A stretch of DNA of 45,040 nucleotides, from the NCBI GenBank assembly GCA_964628385.1, contig CAZVOD010000034.1, positions 1 through 45,040 on the forward strand, written 5' to 3'. The notes beneath the pieces are model-generated. The model worked only from the letters and a program-made list of their open reading frames with translations, made no database searches and was not told the origin of the DNA. This DNA is from JANQPA01 sp964628385 (lineage in GTDB: Bacteria; Bacteroidota; Bacteroidia; Chitinophagales; Saprospiraceae). Shown here piece by piece: positions 34,638 to 43,630 of this stretch; the stretch's first letter is position 1, and each line of letters starts with the position of its first letter. Both the position numbers and the translations under genes were made by a program.

Positions 34638-35753
34638 TTGAAACTTAACCGATTCATCCTGACTCAATTCAAGAATTATGAAAAACAGTTGATCGACTGT
34701 CAACCCAAGTGGAATTGTTTTGTAGGAAAAAATGGGATGGGAAAAACAAACCTGCTGGACGCTATCTACTATCTAGCTGTAGGAAAAAGTTATGCCAACA
34801 TCCCGGATGCTTACCTGGTAAAGAAAGGAACTGATTTTTTTCGGCTGGAAGGCCTTTTTGAGCTGAACGGCCGCCAGGAGCAAATAGTAGCCAAAGTAGT
34901 GCCGAGAGCCAAAAAGGAACTGGAGCGCAATAAAGTACCGTACCAAAAAATATCTGAACACGTAGGGCTGATCCCTATTGTTTTTATCGCTCCGGACGAT
35001 GTACAGATCGTCAAGGAAGGCAGTGAGGTACGCCGCAAATTCATAGATAATACTTTATCCCAACTAGATAGAGTTTATCTCAAACAGCTTATCGAATACA
35101 ACAAGCTCCTCAAACAGCGCAATGCACTGCTTAAGCAATTCGCTGAAAATAATACCTTTAACACTGGATTACTGCGGGTGTATAATGAGCAGATGAATGA
35201 GCCGGCTCACTACATCTTTGAACAAAGAAACAGGTTTGTCAACTCTTTTCATCCGGTGCTGATGCGGGTAGCTGCAAGCCTGTCTTCTGAAAATGATGTG
35301 GTCAACTGTAAGTATCAATCTCCGTTGGAAGGACGTAACTTTGAGCAACTTTTGATTGATACAGAAGAAAAAGACCGGTATCTACAACGCACAACGACCG
35401 GTATTCACAAAGATGACCTTATTTTTTCAATTGACGAATTTTCCCTAAAGAAATTTGCTTCACAGGGTCAACTCAAAACTTTTATTTTGTCTTTGAAGCT
35501 TGCGCAGTATGAATTCCTAAAAGCACAGACAAATTACTTGCCTTTGTTGTTGTTAGATGATATCTTTGACAAACTTGATGAAAGTCGAGTAGCCAATCTA
35601 CTCCGAATACTAAAAACTGATCAGTTTGGTCAAATCTTTATAACAGATACTCACAATAACAGAATCATCCAAATCCTAGAAGGTTTTGGAGCTGATTTCA
35701 ATAAATATTTCATTCATCAAGGGACAGCGTCCCAAGAATTCAATTCCATATGA
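34638..35753 (+). CDS. recF: DNA replication and repair protein RecF
   Basis: The 371-residue SMC-like ATPase helps load RecA at single-strand gaps. Walker A is GKNGMGKT (30-37), the ABC-type signature lies in FASQGQLKTFILSLKLAQ (about 275-292) and Walker B in LPLLLLDDIFDKLD (about 302-315). The start codon is TTG (34638): there is no ATG or GTG between it and the in-frame TAA at 34614-34616, and the N terminus it gives (MKLNRFILTQFKNYE) matches the family. Length is typical. The stop codon overlaps the start of the DUF721 gene by 4 bases, so translation is probably coupled. Confidence 0.95.
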   Translation: MKLNRFILTQFKNYEKQLIDCQPKWNCFVGKNGMGKTNLLDAIYYLAVGKSYANIPDAYLVKKGTDFFRLEGLFELNGRQEQIVAKVVPRAKKELERNKVPYQKISEHVGLIPIVFIAPDDVQIVKEGSEVRRKFIDNTLSQLDRVYLKQLIEYNKLLKQRNALLKQFAENNTFNTGLLRVYNEQMNEPAHYIFEQRNRFVNSFHPVLMRVAASLSSENDVVNCKYQSPLEGRNFEQLLIDTEEKDRYLQRTTTGIHKDDLIFSIDEFSLKKFASQGQLKTFILSLKLAQYEFLKAQTNYLPLLLLDDIFDKLDESRVANLLRILKTDQFGQIFITDTHNNRIIQILEGFGADFNKYFIHQGTASQEFNSI

Positions 35754-36046
35754 GCTATAGACAAACCAAAGAAGTGACGCTCAAAGAAGCACTAAGAGCG
35801 ATGGTAGACCACTATCGCCTTAAGTCTGGCCTCAACCAAACCAAGATTAGGTCAGTATGGGCAAAAGCCATGGGTTCATCCATCAACAAGCATACAGCTC
35901 ATATCAAATTGATCAAGGATAAGCTTTTTGTAGACATTAACTCGGCAGCTCTAAAAAATGAGTTATCCTACGGTAAAGAAAAAATCATAAGTATTATTAA
36001 CGAAGAGCTTGGGGAAGAGATTGTCAGAAAGATTTTTATAAAATAA
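35750..36046 (+). CDS. DUF721 / DciA-like protein
   Basis: The 98-residue protein belongs to DUF721, the family that includes the replicative-helicase loader DciA. It shows the N-terminal VTLKEALRAMVDHYRLKSGLNQTKIRSVWAKAMG and the C-terminal LFVDINSAALKNELSYGKEKIISIINEELG. The usual DciA KH-like fold covers about 90 residues, so this is the minimal form. Its position immediately after recF (ATGA overlap) is a common arrangement in Bacteroidota and links it to replication and repair. The helicase-loader role is inferred from the family, since this phylum lacks DnaC. Confidence 0.85.
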   Translation: MSYRQTKEVTLKEALRAMVDHYRLKSGLNQTKIRSVWAKAMGSSINKHTAHIKLIKDKLFVDINSAALKNELSYGKEKIISIINEELGEEIVRKIFIK

Positions 36047-36050
36047 AGTC

Positions 36051-36116
36051 AAAAGCGGTGAGAAACAAACTATATAAATAATATTCATGATAGCTTTTAG
36101 AAGTCTTACCGCTTTT
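36051..36116. terminator. Inverted repeat between convergent dciA and cryptochrome genes
   Basis: AAAAGCGGT (36051-36059) and ACCGCTTTT (36108-36116) are perfect 9-base complements with a 48-base interior, so each strand ends in a GC stem plus T4. The placement, between two convergent stop codons, suits a shared terminator, but the loop is unusually large. Confidence 0.4.
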
Positions 36117-36126
36117 AGCTTAATAT

Positions 36127-37566
36127 TTATTTAGAAGAACGCTGATAAGATTGCTGCCCGTCTTCGCTTAAATAACGACTAGAACCATTATCGCGAATAA
36201 AATAATTGGACTCTACTACTTCCGGCTGAAAAACATCATCAGCGGGTACATCTTCCAGCTCAGGAATCCATAATTTAATGTATTCTGCATCCGGATCAAG
36301 GCGCTTGGCCTGTGAAATGACATTTACCGAGCGCTCCTCTTTCATATCGCTGCCCACGCCGGCAATATAGTTCCAATTGCCATAGTTACTGGCCAGATCG
36401 TAATCAATCAGTAGTGATTCAAAATAATCAGCTCCCATTTGCCAGTTGATATTCAAATCATGAACCAGATAGCTAGCCACTGTTTGACGGCCTTTACCAG
36501 ACATGTACCCGGTACGATTGATTTCTCTCATATTAGCATCTACAAATGGAATCCCGGTTTTTCCTTCTTTCCAAGCCTGAAACTTTTCAAAATCCTCATC
36601 CCAATTCACATCTTTTGCACCTCTGGTGCCTCCAATCTGAAAGATTTTCTCTCCGTGCTTCTTGGCCATCAAGCGGAAGAAGTCTCTCCAAAGTAATTTT
36701 TGAAAAAGACTGTAAGTCGCCTTGTTTTTCAAACGCTCTTCCTCAAAACGCTTTAATTCCTGATAGATCATTTTGGGTGACAAACATCCCTGAGATAAAT
36801 AGGCCGAAAACTTGCTGGAGAAATTTTCCCCAAATAAATCATTTCTATTTTCCTTAAAGTTGGCCGCTGCATCATTACCCCAAAAGTAAGACCTTAAACG
36901 ATCCAGGCCTGCATTTTCCCCACCAACAAAAGTAAAGCCCGCTTTGGTATCTTTTTCAAAAGGCTCCATTTCAAAGTCCTGCAACTTTGGAACCTCCCCT
37001 GCATCAATGGCTGCCGTCAGAGGGTTGAATTTCTCTTCAGGAGCAGGAATGGGCTTTCTAATATTCACGTACCTTTCCACTTCTTTCCTAAACTGGGTGA
37101 AAGTATCAGGCGTATGTGTAATCGGAAACGGAAGATCAGCGGTATAGTATAGCATTTTACCACGCGCAAAGCGCAGCTCTTGGCCTATCGACCAGAGGTT
37201 TTTCTCCAGGCTGTCCTGCACAGTCACTTCATGAGGGGTGCGCTCTCTGTTACAGAATACCCAGCTTGCCTTAGCTTTATGTGCAATATCATAGAGGACT
37301 TCTTCAGGCTTACCAACTCTGACAATCAGGTCACTGTTCAATTCGCGGAGTGAGTTACGTAAGTCATGTATACTCTCAATGATAAACTGGGTTCTGAATT
37401 TACCAACTTTTTTGAACCCGTAATTTGTTGTTCCCCTGAAAAGTCTTTCATCAAAAATGTAGACCGGAATAACCTCACGGGCTGTGTTCAATGCTTCCTG
37501 TAATGACTCATTGTCATGCAACCTCAAGTCTTGCCTAAACCACATTATTGCTCTTCTTACCGGCAT
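36127..37566 (-). CDS. DASH-type cryptochrome / photolyase
   Basis: The 479-residue protein is a DASH cryptochrome of the photolyase family, which repairs pyrimidine dimers in single-stranded or looped DNA using FAD and often MTHF. The N-terminal antenna domain begins RRAIMWFRQDLRLHDNESL; the FAD domain includes FSAYLSQGCLSPKMIYQE, WRDFFRLMAKK, and the DASH signature NREINRTGYMSGKGRQ-like segment (REINRTGYMSGKGRQTVASYL). The stretch DYDLASNYGNWNYIAGVGSD is also typical. It is single-gene, on the minus strand. A C-terminal tail of about 40 residues (QPEVVESNYF to the end) is not conserved. Confidence 0.93.
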   Translation of the reverse strand: MPVRRAIMWFRQDLRLHDNESLQEALNTAREVIPVYIFDERLFRGTTNYGFKKVGKFRTQFIIESIHDLRNSLRELNSDLIVRVGKPEEVLYDIAHKAKASWVFCNRERTPHEVTVQDSLEKNLWSIGQELRFARGKMLYYTADLPFPITHTPDTFTQFRKEVERYVNIRKPIPAPEEKFNPLTAAIDAGEVPKLQDFEMEPFEKDTKAGFTFVGGENAGLDRLRSYFWGNDAAANFKENRNDLFGENFSSKFSAYLSQGCLSPKMIYQELKRFEEERLKNKATYSLFQKLLWRDFFRLMAKKHGEKIFQIGGTRGAKDVNWDEDFEKFQAWKEGKTGIPFVDANMREINRTGYMSGKGRQTVASYLVHDLNINWQMGADYFESLLIDYDLASNYGNWNYIAGVGSDMKEERSVNVISQAKRLDPDAEYIKLWIPELEDVPADDVFQPEVVESNYFIRDNGSSRYLSEDGQQSYQRSSK

Positions 37567-37773
37567 AATTTATATTTTAAACTTTTGCGATATAGATAGG
37601 TCTAATCCTGTATCGCTATTAATTTATGAATTTTCAGTAATTGTCAAAAACAAAACAAGAAAGTTTCCGCTTGGTTTGAATTTTATCAGCATCTAAAGAT
37701 ACTAGAATTTAGCGGATAACGAACTTTTTCTAATTTATTCCGGTTAGTCAGAATGCGAAAAAAAAAAGAAAAA

Positions 37774-38193
37774 ATGGATTACAATAAACTACATAAAGAA
37801 TTGAATTTCAGAACATCACGGGCTTCCGGGTCCGGTGGGCAACACGTCAATAAGGTGTCGACTAAAGTGGAGCTTGTCTTTGACGTAGAAAGTTCTAATG
37901 TTCTGGAAGACAGTGACAAAGCATCGATCAATAAGCGACTTAGAAACAGGATAAATAAAAGTGGACAATTGATTGTCAGTAGCGAAAAAAGTCGCTCTCA
38001 ACTGTTAAATAAAAGTAATGCTATCAAGAAATTTGATAAGTTAATTCACGAAGCAATTAACTACGAAGAGAGCAAACGCACTGCCAGTTCTTTTAAGGCG
38101 AACAAGAAGAAGCGGCTCAAGCAAAAGAAAAAGCACGCTGAAAAAAAGAGCATGAGAAAGAAGATCGATATAAATTCGGCTAAAGACCTCTAA
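37774..38193 (+). CDS. arfB: ArfB-like (YaeJ) peptidyl-tRNA hydrolase, GGQ protein
   Basis: The 139-residue protein is a class I release-factor-like hydrolase that frees nascent chains from stalled ribosomes without needing a stop codon. The catalytic GGQ is at 21-23 in ASGSGGQHVNKVSTKVEL, and the C-terminal tail is rich in Lys and Arg (KKKRLKQKKKHAEKKSMRKK), which inserts in the empty mRNA channel. It lacks the codon-recognition domain of RF1/RF2. The open frame starts 7 codons earlier at 37753, but MDYNKLHKEL at 37774 is the more natural start. It is a single plus-strand gene before the ChaN-like gene (61-base gap). Confidence 0.9.
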   Translation: MDYNKLHKELNFRTSRASGSGGQHVNKVSTKVELVFDVESSNVLEDSDKASINKRLRNRINKSGQLIVSSEKSRSQLLNKSNAIKKFDKLIHEAINYEESKRTASSFKANKKKRLKQKKKHAEKKSMRKKIDINSAKDL

Positions 38194-38254
38194 TAGACTA
38201 GTAGCCTCAAAAACATTACCTGTTATTGATGGTTGACTGTTTAAAAGATTTTCA

Positions 38255-39127
38255 ATGCGATATTTACTATTCTTTCTGATCTTTCTTCCACTAATGAGTA
38301 CAGGGCAGACTTTCTTAACAGACAAAGCTTTTCAGGTTTTTGATAGCAGCGGAACTGTTGTTCCTGCTGATGATATGCTCAAAAAAGCCCTGGAGGCTGA
38401 CGTTGTATTTTTTGGTGAACTGCACAACAATCCAATTGCTCACTGGCTACAGCTGGAATTAACCCAAGCTCTTTTCAAAGCTAACGACGGAAAACTAATG
38501 TTAGGAGCTGAAATGTTTGAGGCAGATAACCAGATTCTAATCAATGAGTATTTTCTTGACCTCATTCCTCAGAAGAATTTTGAAGATGAAGCTCGCTTAT
38601 GGAACAACTACAAAACGGATTATAAGCCGCTCCTGGAGTTTGCCAAAGCTAATACTATTCCATTTGTAGCTACCAACATACCGCGCCGCTATGCCAACTT
38701 AGTGTTTCGGGGAGGCTTTGAGGCCATCAACGAATTGTCAGATCAGGCACAGCGATATATCGCCCCCACTCCGATTCCGTATGATCCGGAGCTACCCGGT
38801 TACAAAGGCATGCTTGAAATGATGGGAGGCCACGGTGGAGAAGGAGCTGAAAATTTCCCAAAGGCTCAGGCTGTCAAGGATGCTACCATGGGATATTTTA
38901 TTACCAAAAATTACATCGAAGATACTATCTTCTTACACTACAATGGTTCTTACCACTCTCAAAATAAAGAAGGCATAGTTTGGTATATCAATCATTATGC
39001 TCCCGAGCTGAAAGTAATGACTATAACGACCGTTGAAACGGAAGATATCAGTGAAATTACCGAGGAACAGCAAGGTTTGGCAGATTATATCATAACTATT
39101 CCCCGAAATATGACCAAAACGTACTAG
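38255..39127 (+). CDS. ChaN family haem/iron-regulated protein, exported
   Basis: The 290-residue protein has a signal peptide (1-17, cut near MSTGQ) and a ChaN domain (DUF399, Tiki-like fold). The hallmark VFFGELHNNPIAHW (about 51-64) and ALNAEMFEADNQ-like GAEMFEADNQ are present, plus NYIEDTIFLHYNGSYHS near the C terminus. ChaN from Campylobacter binds haem as a dimer; other members are suspected peptidases. It should be periplasmic. A lipoprotein cytochrome c gene follows 99 bases later on the same strand, so a haem-related role is possible. No lipobox is seen, unlike Campylobacter ChaN. Confidence 0.85.
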   Translation: MRYLLFFLIFLPLMSTGQTFLTDKAFQVFDSSGTVVPADDMLKKALEADVVFFGELHNNPIAHWLQLELTQALFKANDGKLMLGAEMFEADNQILINEYFLDLIPQKNFEDEARLWNNYKTDYKPLLEFAKANTIPFVATNIPRRYANLVFRGGFEAINELSDQAQRYIAPTPIPYDPELPGYKGMLEMMGGHGGEGAENFPKAQAVKDATMGYFITKNYIEDTIFLHYNGSYHSQNKEGIVWYINHYAPELKVMTITTVETEDISEITEEQQGLADYIITIPRNMTKTY

Positions 39128-39172
39128 ACAGCCATTTATAGCTCTGAGTAACAGAGGGCGGCTAGTCTGCGG

Positions 39173-39180
39173 TACTTTTG
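39173..39180 (+). promoter_or_regulatory. Candidate -7 box for the cytochrome c gene
   Basis: TACTTTTG is an exact TAnnTTTG match, 46 bases before the cytochrome c ATG (39227), in the 99-base gap after the ChaN-like gene. No clear -33 TTTG. It suggests that the cytochrome gene can be transcribed separately. Confidence 0.35.
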
Positions 39181-39226
39181 AAATGGATAATTGAGAAGAA
39201 CTTTCCGCAAACAGCAAACACAGATA

Positions 39227-39631
39227 ATGAAGTATATATTCACAACTATTATAATTTTGGCGGCTTTTATGTTGTCATTGGAAAGTTGCAACGACAATCC
39301 CTACAAGCAGGGAAAGATGATTTACGATTCGCAGTGTGCCAACTGTCATATGGATGATGGCAGTGGCCTCAAGGGGAATATTCCTCCGTTGGCCAACGCA
39401 GATTATATTGCCGATGATCCTTACCTGATGGCTTGTATCATCAAACACGGTGTGGAAGGAGAGGTTGTAGTTAATGGAGTAACATACAATCAACCGATGG
39501 CAGGCATTGAAGAGATCACTGATTTTCAAATTACGAATGTGATTAATTATATCAATAATGCCTGGGGTAATGATTATGGCCTTGCCAAAGTTCAGGAGGT
39601 CAGAAAGCGGCTGGAAGAATGCGCTCATTAA
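39227..39631 (+). CDS. Monohaem c-type cytochrome lipoprotein
   Basis: The 134-residue protein has a lipoprotein signal (lipobox SLESC, Cys21) and one haem-binding motif CANCH (37-41), with Met91 (NQPMAG) as the likely sixth ligand. It is a class I cytochrome c, probably anchored to the inner or outer membrane face of the periplasm, passing electrons to a terminal oxidase. The open frame starts 12 codons upstream at 39191, but ATG at 39227 begins directly with the signal peptide. The neighbour upstream is a ChaN-like gene. The redox partner cannot be told from this window. Confidence 0.88.
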   Translation: MKYIFTTIIILAAFMLSLESCNDNPYKQGKMIYDSQCANCHMDDGSGLKGNIPPLANADYIADDPYLMACIIKHGVEGEVVVNGVTYNQPMAGIEEITDFQITNVINYINNAWGNDYGLAKVQEVRKRLEECAH

Positions 39632-39664
39632 TCTTACTACCTAACAGCATTGAATAATAAGCTC

Positions 39665-39689
39665 CGGGATGCCAACCAATGGTATCCCG
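39665..39689. terminator. Hairpin between convergent cytochrome c and Asp-box genes
   Basis: CGGGATGCC (39665-39673) and GGTATCCCG (39681-39689) form a 9-bp stem with one G-T pair and a 7-base loop. It is placed 33 bases after the cytochrome stop and 16 bases from the opposing stop. GGTATCCCG also occurs in the loop of the hairpin at 15872-15930. There is no T run. Confidence 0.45.
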
Positions 39690-39705
39690 AAACTCAGAGC
39701 ATACT

Positions 39706-42700
39706 TTAATCCACAATACTAATGCCGCTGGATTTCAAAGCGGCTTTCAAAATGGCCAGCTCCTTCTGCTTAAAACTTTCAAACACTTGTACGAATTCAT
39801 CAACGGCCTGTTGAGCTTGTATCAAAGCCGTTTTCCTGTTGGCACTTGGCTTTACCTGAGGGGAAGGTACTCGGCGCCGGAAATCACTAATCATGGCAGA
39901 AACTGTAGAAGGATCGCGATAAATCCCCTGTACTTCCTTGCCATTAACCCGTTCTTCAAAGTGCTCTAATTTTTTCTTTACCACCTTCATTGCACTATGT
40001 ACATCATTGTGGTCAGCACTTTTATTTTCAATAAATTTTATGGAAGATTTTATACTGCGTAATTCATCCATCGCAGCAGTGGCTTTACTTACAGTAGTGC
40101 GCATTTCTGCGATCATGGCTTCTGTACCTTTGATGTCCTCCATGCTAATATCTAGTAAAGGATCTTTCATCACCTTTACCTTACCGGAAGATTGCGCTCC
40201 GTTGTAGCTGACAGTCACGGTATAAGTCCCCGGAATAACCTGATAACCACCACGTGGTGCCCGGTCCTTCCCGGGCCGGGCCTGCCCCGGATATCTTGCA
40301 GCATCTCTTTCCACTTCCCAGTTAATTCTATTAATGCCTGCTTTGGGCATAGCGTAAAGATGTCGAATGATCTCTCCACTCGCATTTGCTACCGTGATTT
40401 CCACCTGTTCTTCCAGTGCCAATTTTTTGGCATCATTGCCTTGTTTCAAATGATAAGAAATCAATGCACCGTAAGCTCGGTTTTCTCCGTTGTACAAAGC
40501 GTCTCCCACTTTCCCCTGACGATAACCAATCGACTCACCAGTGGAATAAAGGTAGGCATCCGGCAATTCAAATAAATGTAAAGCTTTATTTTTGGCTTTG
40601 GCTATCCCCATATTGGCCATTTCTCGTAAAGGACGGATATCATCCAAAATCCAGATAGCCCTTCCAAAAGTACCAATAACCAGATCATGATCACGAGGAT
40701 GAATGACAAGGTCAGTAACCGGAGTAGTTGGGAAACCATTAGTCCATTCATTCCAAGTATCCCCCGCATCAAAACTAACGTACAACCCAAATTCTGTTCC
40801 ACAAAATAAGAGATTAGGCTCTTCCGGGTCTTGCTCAATGCAATAAGTAAACCCTCTGACATCCTCTTTCTCTACCAGACGACTCCAGCTTTTTCCGTAA
40901 TTAGTTGTTTTAAAAATATAAGGTTCCCAATTGTTACGGCGGTGATCATCAAATACTACAAAAGCTTCACCTTTTCTATGCTTTGAAGATTGAATTTGAG
41001 TAACCCAATTACCCTCAGGCACTCCGGGAATATTCTCAGTCAGATTTGTCCAGGATTTTCCACCATCTCTAGTCAATTGTACCAGGCCATCATCAGTCCC
41101 CACCCAGATCACATCTTTTTCCTGCAAACTTGGTGCAATAGAAATGATCGTGGTATGATTCTCTGCTCCGGTAGCATCGTAAGTCAAGCCTCCGGATTCC
41201 AGAAACTTTTGCTTTTCAGGGTTATTGGTGGTTAAATCCGGTGAAATGATCTCCCAGCTACCACCGTTATCACTGCTTTTATGCAAATACTGACTACCGT
41301 AATAAATGGTTTTATTATCAAATGGATCAAGGGCGATCCCAGTGTTCCAGTTAAACCTCAGATATTCGCCTTCTGGATGCGTTGGCTTAATAATTTGCAA
41401 TTGTCCACTAGAGCGCTGATAGCGATATAAACCACCAGCCTGCCCCATACTGTAACCGTAGTCCGAATCCAAAGGATCAGGTACTACATCAAAGCCATCT
41501 CCTACGCTTACTCTTTGCCAGTATAAGTTCCTGATTCCTCCTTTGAAACGCACCTGGCTAGGACCAATCCAGGAGCCATTATCCTGCAAACCGCCCATCA
41601 CATTGTAGGGTAGCTCATTATCTACGCGAATGTGATAAAACTGAGCCAGCGGTAAATTATCAGCAAACCACCAGCTCTTGCCCCTGTCATGCGTAATGTT
41701 CAATCCACCATCATGTCCCACTATGATAAATTCTGAATCTTCGGGATGGATCCAATAAGCGTGATGGTCCGTATGAATCTTGTTGCCCGGAGCAAATTCC
41801 TGCCAGTTTTTGCCTCCATCTTCGGACACCGTCACTTCAGTAGCAATGCTATAAATTCTGTTTTCATTTAAAGGATCGACGTAGATATCCGCATAATAAA
41901 AAGGTCGTCCACCAATATTGCCGTCTTTTGACTTAGAGCGCCTTTCCCAGGCGTACCCGCCGTCTGTAGAACGGAAAATTGCATTATCATTGGATTCGAC
42001 GTAGGCATAGATCAGGTCTTTTTGACTGGCAGCAAAAGAAAGTCCGATCCTTCCTAATTCCGTTTCTGGCAATCCTTTTGATACTTTCTCCCAGGTATCC
42101 CCCCCATCGTTGGTGATGTAGATTGCTGAGCCTTCGCCACCAGATTTGAAGAACCAGGGCCATCGATAGTGTTCCCACATTGCTACAACCATTTTGTTGG
42201 GATTATGAGGGTCCATTACAAAATCAGCAACTCCAGTTATATCATTGACATATAGAACTTTTTTCCAGTTTTTGCCTCCATCTATGGATTTATAAACGCC
42301 TCTGTGCTCGCTTTTTCCCCAGGTAGCTCCAGATACTCCAGCCAACACAATATCAGGATTATCAGGATGAATAATTACCCGATGGATTTGCCGGGTTTGT
42401 TCCAAACCAAGATGGGTCCAGGATCGGCCGCCATCGATACTTTTGAACATCCCGTAGCCGGGGTTATGGCTATTTCTGGGATTCCCTTCTCCGGAGCCCA
42501 CATAAATAATATTGGGGTTCTTTTGATATATCTCGACATCGCCTATAGAAGCGGCCAACTCATCATTAAAAATAGAAGTAAACGTATGGCCGGCATTTTC
42601 AGATTTCCAAACTCCTCCAGCTGCTGTACCGATGTATATATTGTCTATATCATTGAGTACCACATCGATAGAAGTTACCCGGCCACTCATTCCTGCCGGA

Positions 42701-42810
42701 CCTATATTGCGGGGTTGCATACCATGGAAAATGCTCATGTCCACCTGCTGGCCTGCCAGCACGGTACTCATGAGCAAGAAGAAAGAAAAATTAAAGTATT
42801 TGAACTTCAT
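39706..42810 (-). CDS. Exported Asp-box / VPS10-like beta-propeller protein
   Basis: The 1034-residue protein has a signal peptide (about 1-20, cut near VLAGQ) and a large beta-propeller region (about 25-790) with about ten Asp-box loops of S/T-x-D-x-G-x-x-W form: SIDGGRSWTHL, SIDGGKNWKKV, TNDGGDTWEKV, SEDGGKNWQEF, TRDGGKSWTNL and SFDAGDTWNEW. A further segment (about 800-910) is beta-rich, and the final 120 residues look helical. Such proteins are often annotated as glycosyl hydrolases (BNR/sortilin-like), but no catalytic residues are identified. The ATG at 42810 is preferred; the open frame starts 14 codons earlier at 42852. No neighbour suggests a substrate. Confidence 0.85.
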   Translation of the reverse strand: MKFKYFNFSFFLLMSTVLAGQQVDMSIFHGMQPRNIGPAGMSGRVTSIDVVLNDIDNIYIGTAAGGVWKSENAGHTFTSIFNDELAASIGDVEIYQKNPNIIYVGSGEGNPRNSHNPGYGMFKSIDGGRSWTHLGLEQTRQIHRVIIHPDNPDIVLAGVSGATWGKSEHRGVYKSIDGGKNWKKVLYVNDITGVADFVMDPHNPNKMVVAMWEHYRWPWFFKSGGEGSAIYITNDGGDTWEKVSKGLPETELGRIGLSFAASQKDLIYAYVESNDNAIFRSTDGGYAWERRSKSKDGNIGGRPFYYADIYVDPLNENRIYSIATEVTVSEDGGKNWQEFAPGNKIHTDHHAYWIHPEDSEFIIVGHDGGLNITHDRGKSWWFADNLPLAQFYHIRVDNELPYNVMGGLQDNGSWIGPSQVRFKGGIRNLYWQRVSVGDGFDVVPDPLDSDYGYSMGQAGGLYRYQRSSGQLQIIKPTHPEGEYLRFNWNTGIALDPFDNKTIYYGSQYLHKSSDNGGSWEIISPDLTTNNPEKQKFLESGGLTYDATGAENHTTIISIAPSLQEKDVIWVGTDDGLVQLTRDGGKSWTNLTENIPGVPEGNWVTQIQSSKHRKGEAFVVFDDHRRNNWEPYIFKTTNYGKSWSRLVEKEDVRGFTYCIEQDPEEPNLLFCGTEFGLYVSFDAGDTWNEWTNGFPTTPVTDLVIHPRDHDLVIGTFGRAIWILDDIRPLREMANMGIAKAKNKALHLFELPDAYLYSTGESIGYRQGKVGDALYNGENRAYGALISYHLKQGNDAKKLALEEQVEITVANASGEIIRHLYAMPKAGINRINWEVERDAARYPGQARPGKDRAPRGGYQVIPGTYTVTVSYNGAQSSGKVKVMKDPLLDISMEDIKGTEAMIAEMRTTVSKATAAMDELRSIKSSIKFIENKSADHNDVHSAMKVVKKKLEHFEERVNGKEVQGIYRDPSTVSAMISDFRRRVPSPQVKPSANRKTALIQAQQAVDEFVQVFESFKQKELAILKAALKSSGISIVD

Positions 42811-43220
42811 GTCTTGCCTATTTAAAATTTTGAAAAATATGCAGTACAACAATGAAGATAATCAAGGGGAAGGATTTAAAGAAATTTTTTGAAGAAAATG
42901 GACATACAGCTAGCATAATTTTTTACTCGCAAACTATGACTATCCTAATCAGCGATCAGCTGAGGTCTTCCCTAAAGAGCCTATCCATAACTATTTTACA
43001 ATAACACCAGAATCCCTGTCTACTCAGCAAAACTTTAATGAAGGGTTTTAGATTTCCCAAAGCAATTGTTTACAGGTATTGAAGCCTTACGGTTGGTATT
43101 AAGATATGTCAAAATATTAAAATACAACTTTTTGTTTTATATAAACTCAACTTTAGCATTTTAAAATAAAAAGTAGAATTCAGGAGAGAGTGTATTAATT
43201 TAAAATTACAGCAAACCAAA
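42811..43220. other. Intergenic region (410 bases), no gene seen
   Basis: This AT-rich gap is between the start of the Asp-box gene and the transposase remnant. No convincing ORF, RNA gene or TAnnTTTG box was found. It marks the switch from the densely coding part of the window to a sparse right-hand end, and may contain one end of the degraded insertion element, but no terminal inverted repeat could be recognised. Confidence 0.4.
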
Positions 43221-43614
43221 ATGAAAACCTTCTCATTCGATCTCGAAGCCCATATTGATAGGCTATCCCTTTTTCAGCAAAAAGAGCATTAAACCTGCGA
43301 AACTTTTAGTATTTGGGGGCATTTTGAGCGTTGATAAACGCCTTGTTTGTTCCGTTCTTCACATCCTGGGCTTAAGTCATGAAAAACCTTACCATAAATA
43401 TCATCGGGTCTTAAGCCTGGCTAAGTGGTCTTGCCTTAAAGCAAGTGGGTTGCTACTCAATCTAATTTTGCAGAACTTTCATAGCTGTAACGATCCATTA
43501 ATCTTTGGTATAGATGAGACCGTGGAGCGTCGATGGGGCCGCAAAATTAAAGCCAGAGGCATTTATAGAGATAGTTTCCATTCTGGTAAGCCTTCACTTT
43601 CAAGTGCAACTTGA
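43221..43614 (+). pseudogene. Broken DDE-type transposase (DDE_5 / IS701-like)
   Basis: The reading frame starts MKTFSFDLEAHIDRLSL in one frame and continues in another as FSKKSIKPAKLLVFGGILS, HKYHRVLSLAKWS, and FGIDETVERRWGRKIKARGIYRD. The junction lies in the CCCTTTTTCAGC run near 43266-43275: removing one T restores a single frame (DRLSLFSKKS). This is the start and first catalytic region (Asp of FGIDET) of a DDE_5/IS701-type transposase. After GIYRDSFHSGK it stops (TGA at 43612-43614), well short of the usual 400 or so residues, so the other catalytic residues are missing. The element is inactive. The TTG at 43255 is not a real start. Confidence 0.75.
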
Positions 43615-43630
43615 TTTGCTAAAGTCGAGC

